From positions 1,054,001 through 1,118,000 of the forward strand of contig NZ_JAGIPH010000001.1 of the NCBI RefSeq assembly GCF_017877135.1: 64,000 nt of DNA, given 5' to 3'. The position numbers and the translations under genes were made by a program. Every line of letters begins with the position of its first letter. The stretch's first letter is position 1. The DNA is from Neorhizobium galegae. Lineage in GTDB: Bacteria; Pseudomonadota; Alphaproteobacteria; Rhizobiales; Rhizobiaceae. Below are positions 26,257-36,328 of the stretch, piece by piece. The notes below the pieces were generated by a model that was not told the origin of the DNA, did no database searches, and was given only the letters and a program-made list of their open reading frames with translations.

Positions 26257-26685
26257 GGCGACATCACTCCTTGGGCAATCATCCGTCCAGGCGCCCGCGG
26301 GCTGCCCGAACGCAAACCAGAAATCAAAAATGCCGCCTTGAGCGGCGGCAGGCGCACTATCTGCATTTCAGGATCAACTGTCAACAAATCGCTTGAATTC
26401 CGGGGGATTTCCGCTGCGTGAGGCTGGCTTGCGCCAGGCTTTCGCGCTGTGACAAAAAAGACTCGCCTTAAAAGCAAGTTGGGGAAAACCCGGAAATCGA
26501 TTCGCGGCGATTCCACCGACTCTTGTCAGCGAGTCCCCGGGCCGATAGGTTAAAGATCAATTACTAGACTGCATGCGGCGGAACTAGTCACCAAACGTAT
26601 AGATATGGTATGTCCGGCAGGAAATCCTCCCGCCGGAGGGTGAACGATTCTGTCTCGCACAGATGCTCTAAGGCGGAGAGACAGC
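26257..26685. promoter_or_regulatory. argD-gcrA intergenic control region with GANTC cluster
   Basis: Non-coding. Six GANTC sequences (CcrM methylation sites) start at 26460, 26499, 26509, 26518, 26531 and 26646; five fall within 76 bases. A CtrA-like box, TTAA-N7-TTAC, lies at 26550-26564. An inverted pair GCCGCC/GGCGGC near 26333-26349 could end a transcript. Confidence 0.65.
26550..26564 (+). promoter_or_regulatory. CtrA-like binding site
   Basis: TTAA, 7 bases, TTAC against the CtrA consensus TTAA-N7-TTAA(C). It lies 122 bases before gcrA. CtrA control of gcrA is known in Caulobacter; its use here is inference. Confidence 0.4.
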
Positions 26686-27249
26686 ATGAACTGGACGGAC
26701 GAGCGCGTCGAGAGACTAAAGCGGCTTTGGGCCGAAGGCCTGAGCGCAAGCCAGATCGCCACACAGCTGGGCGGCGTCAGCCGCAACGCTGTGATCGGCA
26801 AGGTGCATCGCCTCAACCTGCCGGGCCGCGCAAAGGCCGGCGGCACGCAGGCGACGGCGCGTACCGCGCCCGCCAAGCGCACCACTTCTGCGCCGCGCGC
26901 ACCGAACTTTGCCGCCCGCACCCCGGCCGGCGCCCCCACCCGCACCGTTACCCGTCCGCTCGGCGCCACGCTGGTGACGGAAGAGGTCGAGGTCGAAGCG
27001 GCCGAACCGGCAGAATTCAAGGCACCGAGCAATGTCGTCGTGCCGATGTCGCGCAAGCTTTCGCTGACGGATCTCACCGAGCGCACCTGCAAGTGGCCGA
27101 TGGGCGACCCGCTGAAGGACGATTTCCACTTCTGCGGTTCGGAATCTGCCGATACCTCGCCCTATTGCAAGTATCACGCGCGCCTCGCCTACCAGCCGGT
27201 GAACGAGCGCCGCAAGGCCGCCAACATCTCGGCCGCCGCCCGCGCCTGA
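26686..27249 (+). CDS. gcrA: GcrA cell cycle regulator
   Basis: 187 residues. GcrA works with sigma-70 at promoters carrying methylated GANTC sites to drive cell-cycle genes. The N-terminal DNA-binding helix-turn-helix is intact (MNWTDERVERLKRLWAEG, SASQIATQLGGVSRNAVIGK), followed by an Ala/Pro/Thr-rich linker (residues 48-110) and the sigma-interacting C-terminal domain with Cys pairs (TCKWPMGDP, FHFCGS, YCKYHARLAYQP). GCGGAGAGACAGC precedes the ATG. Confidence 0.95.
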   Translation: MNWTDERVERLKRLWAEGLSASQIATQLGGVSRNAVIGKVHRLNLPGRAKAGGTQATARTAPAKRTTSAPRAPNFAARTPAGAPTRTVTRPLGATLVTEEVEVEAAEPAEFKAPSNVVVPMSRKLSLTDLTERTCKWPMGDPLKDDFHFCGSESADTSPYCKYHARLAYQPVNERRKAANISAAARA

Positions 27250-27279
27250 TCCTTAAGGGATCCTCAGCCGATGCGAAGG

Positions 27280-27306
27280 AAAAACGGGCCCCGCGCCCGT
27301 TTTTTT
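27280..27306 (+). terminator. Terminator after gcrA
   Basis: AACGGGC (27283-27289) pairs with GCCCGTT (27295-27301), flanked by A-run and T-run, so it can act in both directions, for gcrA and also for phoB from the other side. Confidence 0.8.
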
Positions 27307-27415
27307 ATGCGTGATCGGCAGCGCCCGGTAACGGGCCACAAGACAAACGCCCGGCAGCAGGGCCACCGAGCGTTGAAAGTGTCAGGTCTGGCAAATCCGC
27401 CGTGCGGGGAAAGCC

Positions 27416-28099
27416 TCAGGCTTCCATCGAATAGCCGGCGCCGCGCACGGTGCGGATGACGTCCTGCATGTTGGAAAAGTTGAGCGCCTTGCGCAGGCGC
27501 CCGACATGCACGTCGACGGTGCGCTCGTCCACGTAGATATCGTGACCCCAGACGCCATCGAGAAGCTGCGAGCGCGAATAGACGCGGCCGGGCGATGTCA
27601 TCAGGAATTCCAGCAGGCGAAACTCGGTGGGCCCAAGCCGCACTTCGCGGCTCTTGCGGTGAACGCGATGCGTTTCGCGGTCGAGCTCGATGTCGCCGCA
27701 GCGCAGCACACTCGACAGAACCTCCGGCCGGGCGCGGCGCAGCATGGCTTTCACGCGCGCCATCAGTTCCGGCGTCGAGAAGGGCTTTACCACATAATCG
27801 TCGGCACCGGTCGCCAGACCGCGCACACGCTCGCTTTCCTCGCCGCGTGCCGTCAGCATGATGATCGGCAGGCGTTCGGTATCCGGACGCATGCGCAGGC
27901 GCCGGCAAAGCTCGATGCCGGAGACGCCCGGCAGCATCCAGTCGAGGATCAAGAGATCCGGCAACCGCTCCTGCAGGCGGATTTCCGCCTCGTCGCCGCG
28001 CAGGATGGTCTCGACCTCGTAGCCTTCGGCCTCGAGGTTATAGCGCAGGAGGACGCTGAGAGCTTCCTCGTCCTCCACAACCGCAATTTTGGGCAGCAT
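27416..28099 (-). CDS. phoB: PhoB phosphate response regulator
   Basis: 227 residues of the OmpR/PhoB class. Receiver: VVEDEEALSVLLRYNLEAEGY, phospho-acceptor Asp in LLILDWMLPGVSG, Lys in DYVVKPFS. C-terminal winged helix: LGPTEFRLLEFLMTSPGRVYSRSQLLDGVWG and VDVHVGRLRKAL. It activates promoters with Pho boxes when phosphate is scarce. It is last in the minus-strand pho gene block, 26 bases after phoU. Confidence 0.96.
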   Translation of the reverse strand: MLPKIAVVEDEEALSVLLRYNLEAEGYEVETILRGDEAEIRLQERLPDLLILDWMLPGVSGIELCRRLRMRPDTERLPIIMLTARGEESERVRGLATGADDYVVKPFSTPELMARVKAMLRRARPEVLSSVLRCGDIELDRETHRVHRKSREVRLGPTEFRLLEFLMTSPGRVYSRSQLLDGVWGHDIYVDERTVDVHVGRLRKALNFSNMQDVIRTVRGAGYSMEA

Positions 28100-28125
28100 G
28101 GTTCAGGCACTCCGTCAGTATGGCC

Positions 28126-28836
28126 TCACTCGGCCACGGCACCAAGCGTGTTGGACGTATCGTCCTTGGGGCGCTCGCCTTCCGGCTGGGCACCGGTTGC
28201 GATGTAATAGATCGTCTCGGCGATATTGGTGGCATGGTCGCCGATGCGCTCGATGTTCTTGGCGCAGAACAGGAGATGCGTGCACGACGTGATGTTGCGC
28301 GGGTCTTCCATCATGTAGGTCAACAGCTCGCGGAACAGCGAGGTGTACATGGCGTCGATTTCCTCGTCGCGCTGGCGGATGGCTTCCGCCTTCTGCACCG
28401 AGCGGCTGGAAAACACGTCGAGCACTTCCTTCAGCTGCACGAGCGCCAGCTCGGACAGATGCTCGAGGCCACGGGCAAGCTTGCGCGGAACGCCGGTGCC
28501 CTGGACCGCGATGACGCGCTTGGCGGTGTTCTTGCCCAGATCGCCGACGCGCTCGAGATCGGCTGCAATGCGCAGCGTGCCGATGATTTCGCGCAGGTCC
28601 GCCGCCATCGGCTGGCGCTTGGCAATCGTCACGATCGCCTTTTCCTGGATCTCGCGCTCGGCGTGATCGAGGATCACGTCGTCGGAGATGACCTTCTGGG
28701 CAAGCGCGCCATCGGAATTGACGAGCGCGCGCACGGCATCGCCGCACATCTGCTCGGCAAGGCCGCCCATTTCGGAAATCCGGCGGTTCAGGTATTTCAG
28801 GTCTTCGTCATAGGCCGAAAGGATGTGCGAAGGCAT
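28126..28836 (-). CDS. phoU: PhoU phosphate signalling regulator
   Basis: 236 residues, two PhoU three-helix repeats (ILDHAEREIQEKAIVTIAKRQPMAADLREIIGTL fits repeat one; AKNIERIGDHATNIAETIYYIATG fits repeat two; both contain the acidic metal-binding E/D motif). It links the Pst transporter to PhoR and prevents kinase signalling when phosphate is ample. ATG at 28836 has AGGA 7 bases ahead and fits family N-termini (MPSHILSAYDEDL). Confidence 0.95.
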   Translation of the reverse strand: MPSHILSAYDEDLKYLNRRISEMGGLAEQMCGDAVRALVNSDGALAQKVISDDVILDHAEREIQEKAIVTIAKRQPMAADLREIIGTLRIAADLERVGDLGKNTAKRVIAVQGTGVPRKLARGLEHLSELALVQLKEVLDVFSSRSVQKAEAIRQRDEEIDAMYTSLFRELLTYMMEDPRNITSCTHLLFCAKNIERIGDHATNIAETIYYIATGAQPEGERPKDDTSNTLGAVAE

Positions 28837-28887
28837 TTTGGCGTCCTCGGATAGGGGTGTCAGCGCAACAGGCGGGTCTAACGGCAA

Positions 28888-29703
28888 TCAGCCAAAGCGG
28901 CCCATGATGTAGTCCTGCGTGCGCTGATCATCCGGGTTGGTGAACATCTTGTCCGTATCGTTCTCCTCGACCAGCTGGCCGAGGTGGAACATGGCGGTGC
29001 GCTGCGAAACGCGGGCCGCCTGCTGCATCGAGTGGGTGACGATGACGATGGTGTAATTGCTGCGCAGTTCGTGGATCAGTTCTTCCACCTTGGCCGTCGC
29101 AATCGGATCGAGAGCCGAGCAGGGCTCGTCCATCAGGATGACTTCCGGCGACACGGCAATGGCGCGGGCAATGCACAGGCGCTGCTGCTGGCCGCCCGAG
29201 AGGCCGGTGCCGGATTCCTGCAGGCGGTCCTTTGCTTCGTTCCAGAGACCGGCGCGCTGCAGGCTTGCCTCGACGATCTGGTCCATGTCCGCCTTGTTGC
29301 GGGCAAGACCGTGGATGCGCGGACCGTAGGCGATGTTTTCATAGATCGACTTCGGGAACGGGTTCGGCTTCTGGAACACCATGCCGACGCGGGCGCGCAG
29401 TTCCACCACGTCGATCGACGGATCGTAGATATCGTCCGTATCGAGCGTGATGCGGCCGGTGACGCGGCAGCTTTCGATCGTATCGTTCATGCGGTTGAGG
29501 CAGCGCAGGAAGGTCGACTTGCCGCAGCCCGAAGGGCCGATCAGCGCCGTCACCGTATTTTCGCGGACATTGAGATTCACGTCGAAGAGGGCCCGTTTCT
29601 CGCCGTAATAGACGGAAACATCCTTGCCCACCATCTTGTAGGAAACGTCATTCATTTTCTGATCCAGAGCCTTTTCAACTGCTGCTTCCGACATCATGTT
29701 CAT
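28888..29703 (-). CDS. pstB: Phosphate ABC transporter ATPase
   Basis: 271 residues. Energises the Pst importer at the cytoplasmic face. Walker A is [13 protein letters not shown], the signature [14 protein letters not shown], Walker [14 protein letters not shown], and the switch His is in [11 protein letters not shown]. Typical PstB wording [20 protein letters not shown] is present. ATG at 29703 has AAGGA 8 bases upstream. It begins 13 bases after pstA. Confidence 0.96.
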   Translation of the reverse strand: MNMMSEAAVEKALDQKMNDVSYKMVGKDVSVYYGEKRALFDVNLNVRENTVTALIGPSGCGKSTFLRCLNRMNDTIESCRVTGRITLDTDDIYDPSIDVVELRARVGMVFQKPNPFPKSIYENIAYGPRIHGLARNKADMDQIVEASLQRAGLWNEAKDRLQESGTGLSGGQQQRLCIARAIAVSPEVILMDEPCSALDPIATAKVEELIHELRSNYTIVIVTHSMQQAARVSQRTAMFHLGQLVEENDTDKMFTNPDDQRTQDYIMGRFG

Positions 29704-29716
29704 TGGCCGTATCCTT

Positions 29717-31039
29717 CTACCAACGCCGTTCGAAGCGACGACGCAAGAGGATCGCGCCGACATTCATGACAATGAGGAACAGGAGCAGGATGATGATTGC
29801 TCCGGAGGTGCGCTCGACAAAGGCGCGTTCCGCCTCGTTTGCCCACATGTAGATCTGCACCGGCAAGGCCGTCGACGGGTCGAGCGGCGTCGTCGGGTAA
29901 TTGGCGACGAAGGCGACCATGCCAATGAGAAGAAGCGGTGCGGTTTCGCCCAGCGCATGGGCAAGACCGATAATGGTGCCGGTGAGGATGCCGGGCATGG
30001 CAAGCGGCAGGACGTGGTGGAAGATCGTCTGCATCTTGGAGGCGCCGAGCCCGAGCGCTGCGGCGCGAATCGACGGCGGCACAGCCTTCAGCGCCGCACG
30101 CGTGGCAATGATGATCGTCGGCAGGGTCATCAGCGTCAGCACCAGGCCGCCGATCAGCGAGGCCGAGCGCGGCAGGCCCATGAAGTTGATGAAGACGGCA
30201 AGCCCGAGCAGGCCGTAGACGATCGAGGGCACGGCGGCCAGATTGTTGATGTTGACCTCGATGAGATCAGTAAAGCGGTTCTTCGGGGCAAACTCTTCCA
30301 GATAGATCGAGGCCGCGACACCAATGGGCAGCGCCAGCACCAGCACGATCAGCATCATGTAGAAGGAGCCGATGAGCGCCACGCCGACGCCGGCGGCTTC
30401 CGGACGGCTGGAAGCGCCGTTGAAGAAAATGCCAGTGTTGAAGTGCTTGGCGAGCACGCCCTTCTCGGAGAGCTGGTTCATCCAGCCGACCTGGCGATCG
30501 GAAATCTTGCGATTGTTTTCCGACACCGACAGGTTGATCTGGCCCTTGAAGGCCGAATCCAGATCCCCCGAGGCAAGTAGCCGAACGGGCTGTGTCTTGC
30601 CGATGATCGACGGATCGGCAACGACGAGGTCACGCAGCTGCGAGCGCACGCTGTCAGACAGCATAAGGCCCACATCGCGCATGGCCGTGCGGTCGGTTTC
30701 GGCAACGCCCAGAACCTTGGCCACCGCATTGCGGGCGAGGACCGGATAATTGGCGGTCAAAAGCTTCTGCGGATTGCTTGCCCGCTCATTCTTAGGATCG
30801 ATCAGCTGCTCGGAAAACTCGATCGGCACCGTGATCATCGTCTGCTGAAAGGCCGTATAGCCCTTGGAGACGACCGACCAAAGAAGGATGAACAGGAAGA
30901 CGAGGCCGAACAGGATCGCGGCAATGCCATAGGCGCGGAAACGACGTTCGGCAGCATAGCGGCGCTTGATCCCGATATCGCGGCGCGGGCGGCCAAGAGC
31001 GGCGGCCGGTGCGGCCGAAGGCGTGATGACCTGGCTCAT
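29717..31039 (-). CDS. pstA: Phosphate ABC transporter permease PstA
   Basis: 440 residues, longer than enterobacterial PstA (about 300) because of an N-terminal extension (residues 60-220) outside the first membrane helix, as in other alphaproteobacteria. The C-terminal half has the permease domain with [14 protein letters not shown] and the EAA-type loop [29 protein letters not shown]. The ATG overlaps the pstC stop (ATGA), so subunits are coupled. Confidence 0.94.
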   Translation of the reverse strand: MSQVITPSAAPAAALGRPRRDIGIKRRYAAERRFRAYGIAAILFGLVFLFILLWSVVSKGYTAFQQTMITVPIEFSEQLIDPKNERASNPQKLLTANYPVLARNAVAKVLGVAETDRTAMRDVGLMLSDSVRSQLRDLVVADPSIIGKTQPVRLLASGDLDSAFKGQINLSVSENNRKISDRQVGWMNQLSEKGVLAKHFNTGIFFNGASSRPEAAGVGVALIGSFYMMLIVLVLALPIGVAASIYLEEFAPKNRFTDLIEVNINNLAAVPSIVYGLLGLAVFINFMGLPRSASLIGGLVLTLMTLPTIIIATRAALKAVPPSIRAAALGLGASKMQTIFHHVLPLAMPGILTGTIIGLAHALGETAPLLLIGMVAFVANYPTTPLDPSTALPVQIYMWANEAERAFVERTSGAIIILLLFLIVMNVGAILLRRRFERRW

Positions 31040-32520
31040 TCGTACTGCTCCCGGTATTTGCGCACGATGTAGAGCGCGTAGATGTTCAGGCAAAGCGTGA
31101 TGGCAAAGAGCGTGATGCCGAGCGCAAAGGCGACAAGCGTCTGCGGCGAGGTGAACTCGAGGTCACCCGTCAGCTGGTTGACGATTTTTACCGTCACTGT
31201 GGTCATCGGCTCGAACGGGTTGATCTGCATGCGGGCGGCAACGCCGGCGGCCAGCACCACGATCATGGTTTCGCCGATGGCACGCGAGGCGGTCATCAGG
31301 ATGGCGCCGACGATGCCGGGAAGTGCTGCCGGCAGGATGACGCGCTTGACCGTTTCCGACCGCGTCGCGCCAAGGCCGAGCGAGCCGTCCCGCATGGCGC
31401 GGGGCACCGCCGTGATGATGTCGTCCGACAGCGAGGAGACGTAAGGAATCAGCATGATGCCCATGACGAAGCCGGCCGTCAGAACGCTCTGTGCCTGGAT
31501 GAAGCTCGTATAGTTGCCGGTGGTGAGGCCCGCGATCTGCGCCGAGATATCGCGCAGGAACGGCCCGACCGTGGTCAGTGCAAAGAAGCCGTAGACGATG
31601 GTCGGGATACCGGCCAGCACTTCGAGAAGCGGCTTGACCACCGAGCGCAGGCGCGGCGAGGCATATTCGGCCATGTAGATGGCCGAGAAGAGGCCGACCG
31701 GCACGGCAAACAGCATGGCGACGAAGCCGATATAGAGCGTGCCGAGCAGAAGCGGAACGAGGCCGAACTGGCCTTCCGAGCCGCCGGAACCGGCCGCCGC
31801 AAAGCGCGGATCCCAGACCGTGCCGAAGAAGAATTCCCAGGCGGGGATCGCGTGGAAGAACTGGGTTGCTTCCGTCAGCATCGAGGCAACGATGCCGACG
31901 GTGGTCAGGATGGCGATCGAGGAGGCAAGGATCAGGCTGCCGAGAATGACATGTTCGACCCGGTTGCGGGCGCGAAACCGCGGCGCGATCAGCCGGTAGG
32001 AAATGAGGGCGCCGAGCACCGCGACGATGAGGACGCCGACCGTCGAGCCCCAGGAATTGAGCATACGCATGCGGTTAAGGTCGATGGCGGCCTTGACCAT
32101 ATAGGGTTCCGGATCGCCGGCAATGGCGACACCGCGGCCGCCCATCAGGGCGCGAAGGTCGCCGGGATTGCGCTCGGCCTGCGCCGTCTCGTCGGGCGAG
32201 AGCGCATTGAGGCCGCGGGCGATGCCTTCGATCATGCCGAAATTGAGGCTCTGGGTTGCCGACGACTGGGCAAGCGCCTCTGCGGGGAAATCACTGCGCA
32301 CGACATTGTTGATGACCGCCGGAGAAATGATCAGCCAGGCGGCAAGCACCAGAAGGGCAGGAAGCGCGGTCCAGACGGCGACGAAGGAGCCGTAATAGCC
32401 CGGGCGCGAATGCATGGTGGACGACCGGCCGCCCGACAGGGCAAGGGCCCGCCGCGTCCCGGCCAGATAGCCCAGAATGGCTATCACCGCCGTCGTCAGA
32501 AGGAGCATTGATGTACTCAT
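31036..32520 (-). CDS. pstC: Phosphate ABC transporter permease PstC
   Basis: 494 residues, with an N-terminal region (residues 1-210) extended relative to E. coli PstC. The permease core shows VPVGLFSAIYMAEY, AGIPTIVYGFFAL and the EAA loop MRDGSLGLGATRSETVKRVILP. GGGGGA stands 4 bases ahead of the start. It is separated from pstS by 187 bases holding a long hairpin. Confidence 0.94.
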   Translation of the reverse strand: MSTSMLLLTTAVIAILGYLAGTRRALALSGGRSSTMHSRPGYYGSFVAVWTALPALLVLAAWLIISPAVINNVVRSDFPAEALAQSSATQSLNFGMIEGIARGLNALSPDETAQAERNPGDLRALMGGRGVAIAGDPEPYMVKAAIDLNRMRMLNSWGSTVGVLIVAVLGALISYRLIAPRFRARNRVEHVILGSLILASSIAILTTVGIVASMLTEATQFFHAIPAWEFFFGTVWDPRFAAAGSGGSEGQFGLVPLLLGTLYIGFVAMLFAVPVGLFSAIYMAEYASPRLRSVVKPLLEVLAGIPTIVYGFFALTTVGPFLRDISAQIAGLTTGNYTSFIQAQSVLTAGFVMGIMLIPYVSSLSDDIITAVPRAMRDGSLGLGATRSETVKRVILPAALPGIVGAILMTASRAIGETMIVVLAAGVAARMQINPFEPMTTVTVKIVNQLTGDLEFTSPQTLVAFALGITLFAITLCLNIYALYIVRKYREQYE

Positions 32521-32664
32521 GAAATCCCCCGGCTACCGCCTGTCCGGCCACCATGGTGCATGGCCGTTCGGCTTCATTCATTGAAGCAGACTAAATTTTG
32601 GTAAAAACAGGTGTTAGCAAATGTCTTTTGGTCGCCCGGTCGATCCAGGCATGCCGTGGCGGCC

Positions 32665-32697
32665 ATCGACCGGCGGGACCAAGCCCCGCCGGTCGAT
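32665..32697 (-). terminator. Perfect 13-bp hairpin between pstS and pstC
   Basis: ATCGACCGGCGGG and CCCGCCGGTCGAT pair perfectly around a 7-base loop, 11 bases after the pstS stop. No T-run follows on the minus strand, so it more likely slows decay or partly attenuates so that pstS is made in excess over the transporter. Confidence 0.6.
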
Positions 32698-32707
32698 CGT
32701 TTTGCAA

Positions 32708-33742
32708 TTACATGGTCTTGCCGGCAGCGAATGCCTTGCGGACAGCGTCGCGCTGGTCATCGGGGGCAGCAACCAGGCCGTACTGGGCCAGCGGCGAGTC
32801 GGGGCCGACCATATCGTCAGAGATGAAGAACTCGACGTATTCCTTCAGGCCCGGGATCACGCCGAGGTGCGCCTTCTTCACGTAGAAGAACAGCGGACGC
32901 GAAACCGGATACTTGCCGGACGAGATGGTTTCCGTCGACGGAACAACGTCCTTGACGGTTGCAACCTTCAGCTTGTCCTTGTTGTTTTCGTAGAAGGCCA
33001 AGCCGAACACGCCAAGGCCGGTCTTGTTGGCCGAGATGCGGGCCAGCGTTTCGGTGTAGTCACCGTCGATGTCGACGGCAGCGCCGTCCTTGCGGACAGC
33101 AACGCACTTGGCGGCAGCCTGCTTGGCATCGGTGATGGCAGCCTTGATCACGTCAGAAGCGCCTGCTTCCTTGCAGCCTTCCGTCATGATCTTCTCTTCG
33201 AAGACTTCGCGGGTGCCGTGCTTGGAGCCCGGGATATAGGCAGCGATCGGGCCCTTCGGCAGCGTCGGGTTGATCTCCGACCAGTTCTTGTAGGGGTTGG
33301 AAACGAGCTTGCCATCGACGACGACTTCAGCAGCCAGCGCCTTGTAGAGGTCCTTCGGCTCCAGCTTCATGTCGCCATTGCCGGAATCGGTGGCGAAAAC
33401 GATGCCGTCATAACCGATGCGGACTTCCTGGACGTCCGTGACGCCGGCAGCCTTGCAGGCTTCCAGTTCAGACTTGTTGATCGGGCGCGAGGCATTGGCG
33501 ACGTCGATCGTGGCTTCGCCGACGCCCTTGCAGAATTCCTTCAGGCCAGCGCCGGTGCCGCCGGATTCAACAACCGGGGTCTTGAAGTTCGGGAAAGTTT
33601 CGCCGAACGTTTCAGCAACAATCTTGGCATAGGGCAGAACGGTGGACGAGCCGGCAACCTGGATCTGGTCGCGCGCGGCAGCTGCGCCTGCGAATGCGAC
33701 AGATGCCACCAGGGCAGCTGCGGAAAGTTTCAGGATGGTCAT
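32708..33742 (-). CDS. pstS: Periplasmic phosphate-binding protein
   Basis: 344 residues. A signal peptide (ILKLSAAALVASVAFAGAAAA) precedes the PstS fold beginning IQVAGSSTVLPYAKIVAE. Phosphate-site features include the TVLPYA loop, SGGTGAGLKEFCKG and a later GSKHGTREVFEE. It delivers phosphate to PstCAB. Preceded on the minus strand by a strong Pho box. Confidence 0.96.
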   Translation of the reverse strand: MTILKLSAAALVASVAFAGAAAARDQIQVAGSSTVLPYAKIVAETFGETFPNFKTPVVESGGTGAGLKEFCKGVGEATIDVANASRPINKSELEACKAAGVTDVQEVRIGYDGIVFATDSGNGDMKLEPKDLYKALAAEVVVDGKLVSNPYKNWSEINPTLPKGPIAAYIPGSKHGTREVFEEKIMTEGCKEAGASDVIKAAITDAKQAAAKCVAVRKDGAAVDIDGDYTETLARISANKTGLGVFGLAFYENNKDKLKVATVKDVVPSTETISSGKYPVSRPLFFYVKKAHLGVIPGLKEYVEFFISDDMVGPDSPLAQYGLVAAPDDQRDAVRKAFAAGKTM

Positions 33743-33845
33743 TGTAGTCTCCCGTCATGGGCTGGTGTGAATTCTGGCTGCAACCGGCTGTCGCTCTCGC
33801 CGATCATCAGGCAGCCTGTCTTAGCCGCCCGAGCCTCACCCTTTT

Positions 33846-33874
33846 ATGTCATTTCGGTGAAACATTTGTGACAG
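33846..33874 (-). promoter_or_regulatory. Pho box for pstS
   Basis: On the minus strand CTGTCAC (33874-33868), AAAT, GTTTCAC (33863-33857), CGAA, then ATGACAT (33852-33846): two good PhoB heptamers at 11-base spacing and a weaker third. It lies about 105 bases before the pstS start. PhoB recognition of this pattern is well known. Confidence 0.8.
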
Positions 33875-33935
33875 CACAAGATATTGATTTTAATCGGAAA
33901 TAATCATCGCCCCACAGATCGCCGGGCGCTTTGTG

Positions 33936-35183
33936 TCAGAACCGGACGGTAAAGTCCGTGCCCTTGCCCAGTTCGGATTTGACGATCAGCCGTGCGCGAT
34001 GGCGCGTGAGGATATGCTTGACGATGGCAAGGCCAAGACCTGTGCCTTTCTTCGACCGGCTGTCGGCCACGCTCACCCGGTAAAACCGCTCGGTGAGACG
34101 CGGCACATGCTCGGCCGGAATGCCTGCACCCCGGTCGACGACGCTGAATTCCACCGGCTGCTGCGGCTCGCGGCGCAGGTGGACATCGACGATCTTGCCC
34201 TCCTGGCCATATTTGCAGGCGTTCTCGATGAGGTTTTCGATGACCTGCACCAGTTCGTCGCGGTCACCGGTCACCTCCACCTTACCCTCGGGCAGGTGCA
34301 TGCGGATTTCCACCCCCAGTTCATGGGCAAGCGGCACAAGGGAATCGCGCACGCTGCCGACGAGCGGCACGAGATCCACGGTCTGGTTCGGCGCGATATG
34401 CGCCTTGGATTCCAGCCGCGACAGGGACAGGAGATCGTCCACCAGCCGGCTCATGCGGGTCGCCTGGTCCAGCATGATCGCCAGGAAGCGCTCATGCGCG
34501 CCGGGATCGGATTTCGCCGGCCCCTGCAGCGTCTCGATGAAACCGCGCAGCGAGGCAAGCGGCGTGCGCAGCTCATGGCTGGCATTGGCGACGAAATCGG
34601 AGCGCATGCGGTCGATGCGGCGCAGCTCGGAAATATCGCGAAAGGACAGCGCGAAGTAACGCTTGGCGGAGCGGCTGCCCTCCTCCTCTATGGGCGCCAC
34701 GCGCAAGATATAGACCCGTTCGGAGGGAAGGCGTTCGGAATGCTCGATCTGGTTCGGCTCGCCGGTGGCGATGGTTTCGCGCACCATGTCGAGAATGCCG
34801 GGCGTGCGCAGCCGCGCCGACAGATGGGCGCCCGGCGTCATTTCGCCGAAGGCCCTGGTGGCTGCCGGGTTCTGGAAGAGCACATTGGCATCGGTGCCGA
34901 GAACGATTACCGGCATATCGAGCGCGCCATAGGCATCGGCAACGTCCTTCAGCGGATCGCGCGGCGCGGGCGCGGGTGCCGCCACCGGCGCTGACGGCTC
35001 ATCGTCGATCGGAAGCGAGGGCCCAAGAGCCAGGGACAGGAGGATCAGCAGGAAGCCCGCGCCGACGAAGACCGGGTTGACATCGGCTGCAAGCGCAAGG
35101 ACCGACAGCAGGCTTGCCGCCGCAACGACCAGCCAGCCGCGCCGCAACTGCTCGACACGCCCTGCCTTTACCTCACGCGCCAT
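33936..35183 (-). CDS. phoR: PhoR phosphate sensor histidine kinase
   Basis: 415 residues. Two membrane helices at residues 12-50, a PAS-like domain (residues 85-185, MPVIVLGTDANVLFQNPAA), then the H-box FVANASHELRTPLASL, N-box ENLIENACKYG and G-box GTGLGLAIVKHIL. GGAGG sits 6 bases before the ATG. It phosphorylates PhoB when phosphate is low. A single CTGTCAT half-site lies about 65 bases upstream (35254-35248), so weak PhoB feedback is possible. It is first in the minus-strand pho block. Confidence 0.94.
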   Translation of the reverse strand: MAREVKAGRVEQLRRGWLVVAAASLLSVLALAADVNPVFVGAGFLLILLSLALGPSLPIDDEPSAPVAAPAPAPRDPLKDVADAYGALDMPVIVLGTDANVLFQNPAATRAFGEMTPGAHLSARLRTPGILDMVRETIATGEPNQIEHSERLPSERVYILRVAPIEEEGSRSAKRYFALSFRDISELRRIDRMRSDFVANASHELRTPLASLRGFIETLQGPAKSDPGAHERFLAIMLDQATRMSRLVDDLLSLSRLESKAHIAPNQTVDLVPLVGSVRDSLVPLAHELGVEIRMHLPEGKVEVTGDRDELVQVIENLIENACKYGQEGKIVDVHLRREPQQPVEFSVVDRGAGIPAEHVPRLTERFYRVSVADSRSKKGTGLGLAIVKHILTRHRARLIVKSELGKGTDFTVRF

Positions 35184-35395
35184 GCACGCCCTCCCCGCAA
35201 AATCCCTGATGAAACGCCAGCCTGACGGATGGTGATAATCGTCTCGCATGACAGATATACATCGGCACGGCGCGGCATTTCACAAAATTGGAACCCTTGC
35301 AGCTTTCTCAACAGCAAAACATTTTTTTGGATCGTCTCCCTGACGGCGCGCATTCCTGCTTTAGATAGATAAGCGCACAGGATGAGGACACACGG

Positions 35396-36292
35396 ATGGA
35401 CGCATATGACAGAACGGGCGAGATCGGCAGCCGCATCGCGCACCTGACGATCGACGGCAAGAGCCGAAGCTTCGATATCGACGATCCGCATCTGCCCAAG
35501 TGGGTGTCCGAAAACGCGCTGGGTTCCGACAACTATCCCTACGACAAGAAGCTCGATAACGACCGCTATCACGAGGATCTGGAAAAGCTGCAGATCGAAC
35601 TGGTGAAGGCGCAGATCTATCTGCAGAAGACCGGCAAGCGCGTGATGGCACTGTTTGAAGGCCGCGACGCCGCCGGCAAGGGCGGCTCGATCTTTGCCAT
35701 CCATGCCTGCCTCAACCCGCGATCCGCGCGCGTGGTGGCGCTGACCAAGCCCACCGAAACGGAAGCGGGGCAATGGTATTTCCAGCGTTACGTGACGCAT
35801 TTTCCGACGGCGGGCGAGCTCGTGCTGTTTGACCGCTCCTGGTATAACCGCGCCGTGGTGGAGCCCGTGATGGGTTTCTGCACGCCCGAGCAGCACCGGC
35901 ACTTCCTCAAGATGACGCCCTCCTTCGAGCAGCTGATCGTCGACGAGGGCATTCATTTCTTCAAGTTCTGGCTGAATATCGGCCGGGAAATGCAGATGAA
36001 GCGCTTTCACGACCGGCGTCATGATCCGCTCAAAATCTGGAAACTGTCGCCGATGGATATCGCCGCCTTGTCCAAATGGGACGATTATAGCGAAAAGCGC
36101 GACCTGATGCTGGACAAGACCCATACCAAGGCAGCGCCCTGGACGATTGTGCGCGCCAATGACAAGCGGCGCGCGCGGCTCAACATCATCCGGCACATCC
36201 TGACGACGCTCGATTACGATGGCCGCGACGACAGGGCGATCGGCAAGATCGATGACGACATCCTGGGCTTTGGCCCGGATGCCTTCTCCTGA
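35396..36292 (+). CDS. ppk2: Polyphosphate kinase 2
   Basis: 298 residues. PPK2 transfers phosphate between polyphosphate and nucleoside diphosphates. Walker [16 protein letters not shown] near residue 88 and Walker B-like [12 protein letters not shown] are intact, with the lid segment [17 protein letters not shown]. Single-domain class I PPK2 of normal length. It diverges from phoR, which ties storage of polyphosphate to phosphate sensing, although no clear Pho box faces this gene. Confidence 0.93.
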   Translation: MDAYDRTGEIGSRIAHLTIDGKSRSFDIDDPHLPKWVSENALGSDNYPYDKKLDNDRYHEDLEKLQIELVKAQIYLQKTGKRVMALFEGRDAAGKGGSIFAIHACLNPRSARVVALTKPTETEAGQWYFQRYVTHFPTAGELVLFDRSWYNRAVVEPVMGFCTPEQHRHFLKMTPSFEQLIVDEGIHFFKFWLNIGREMQMKRFHDRRHDPLKIWKLSPMDIAALSKWDDYSEKRDLMLDKTHTKAAPWTIVRANDKRRARLNIIRHILTTLDYDGRDDRAIGKIDDDILGFGPDAFS

Positions 36293-36328
36293 GGCTCGCT
36301 TCTCACCCGACGGCAAGAAGCGCCCGGT

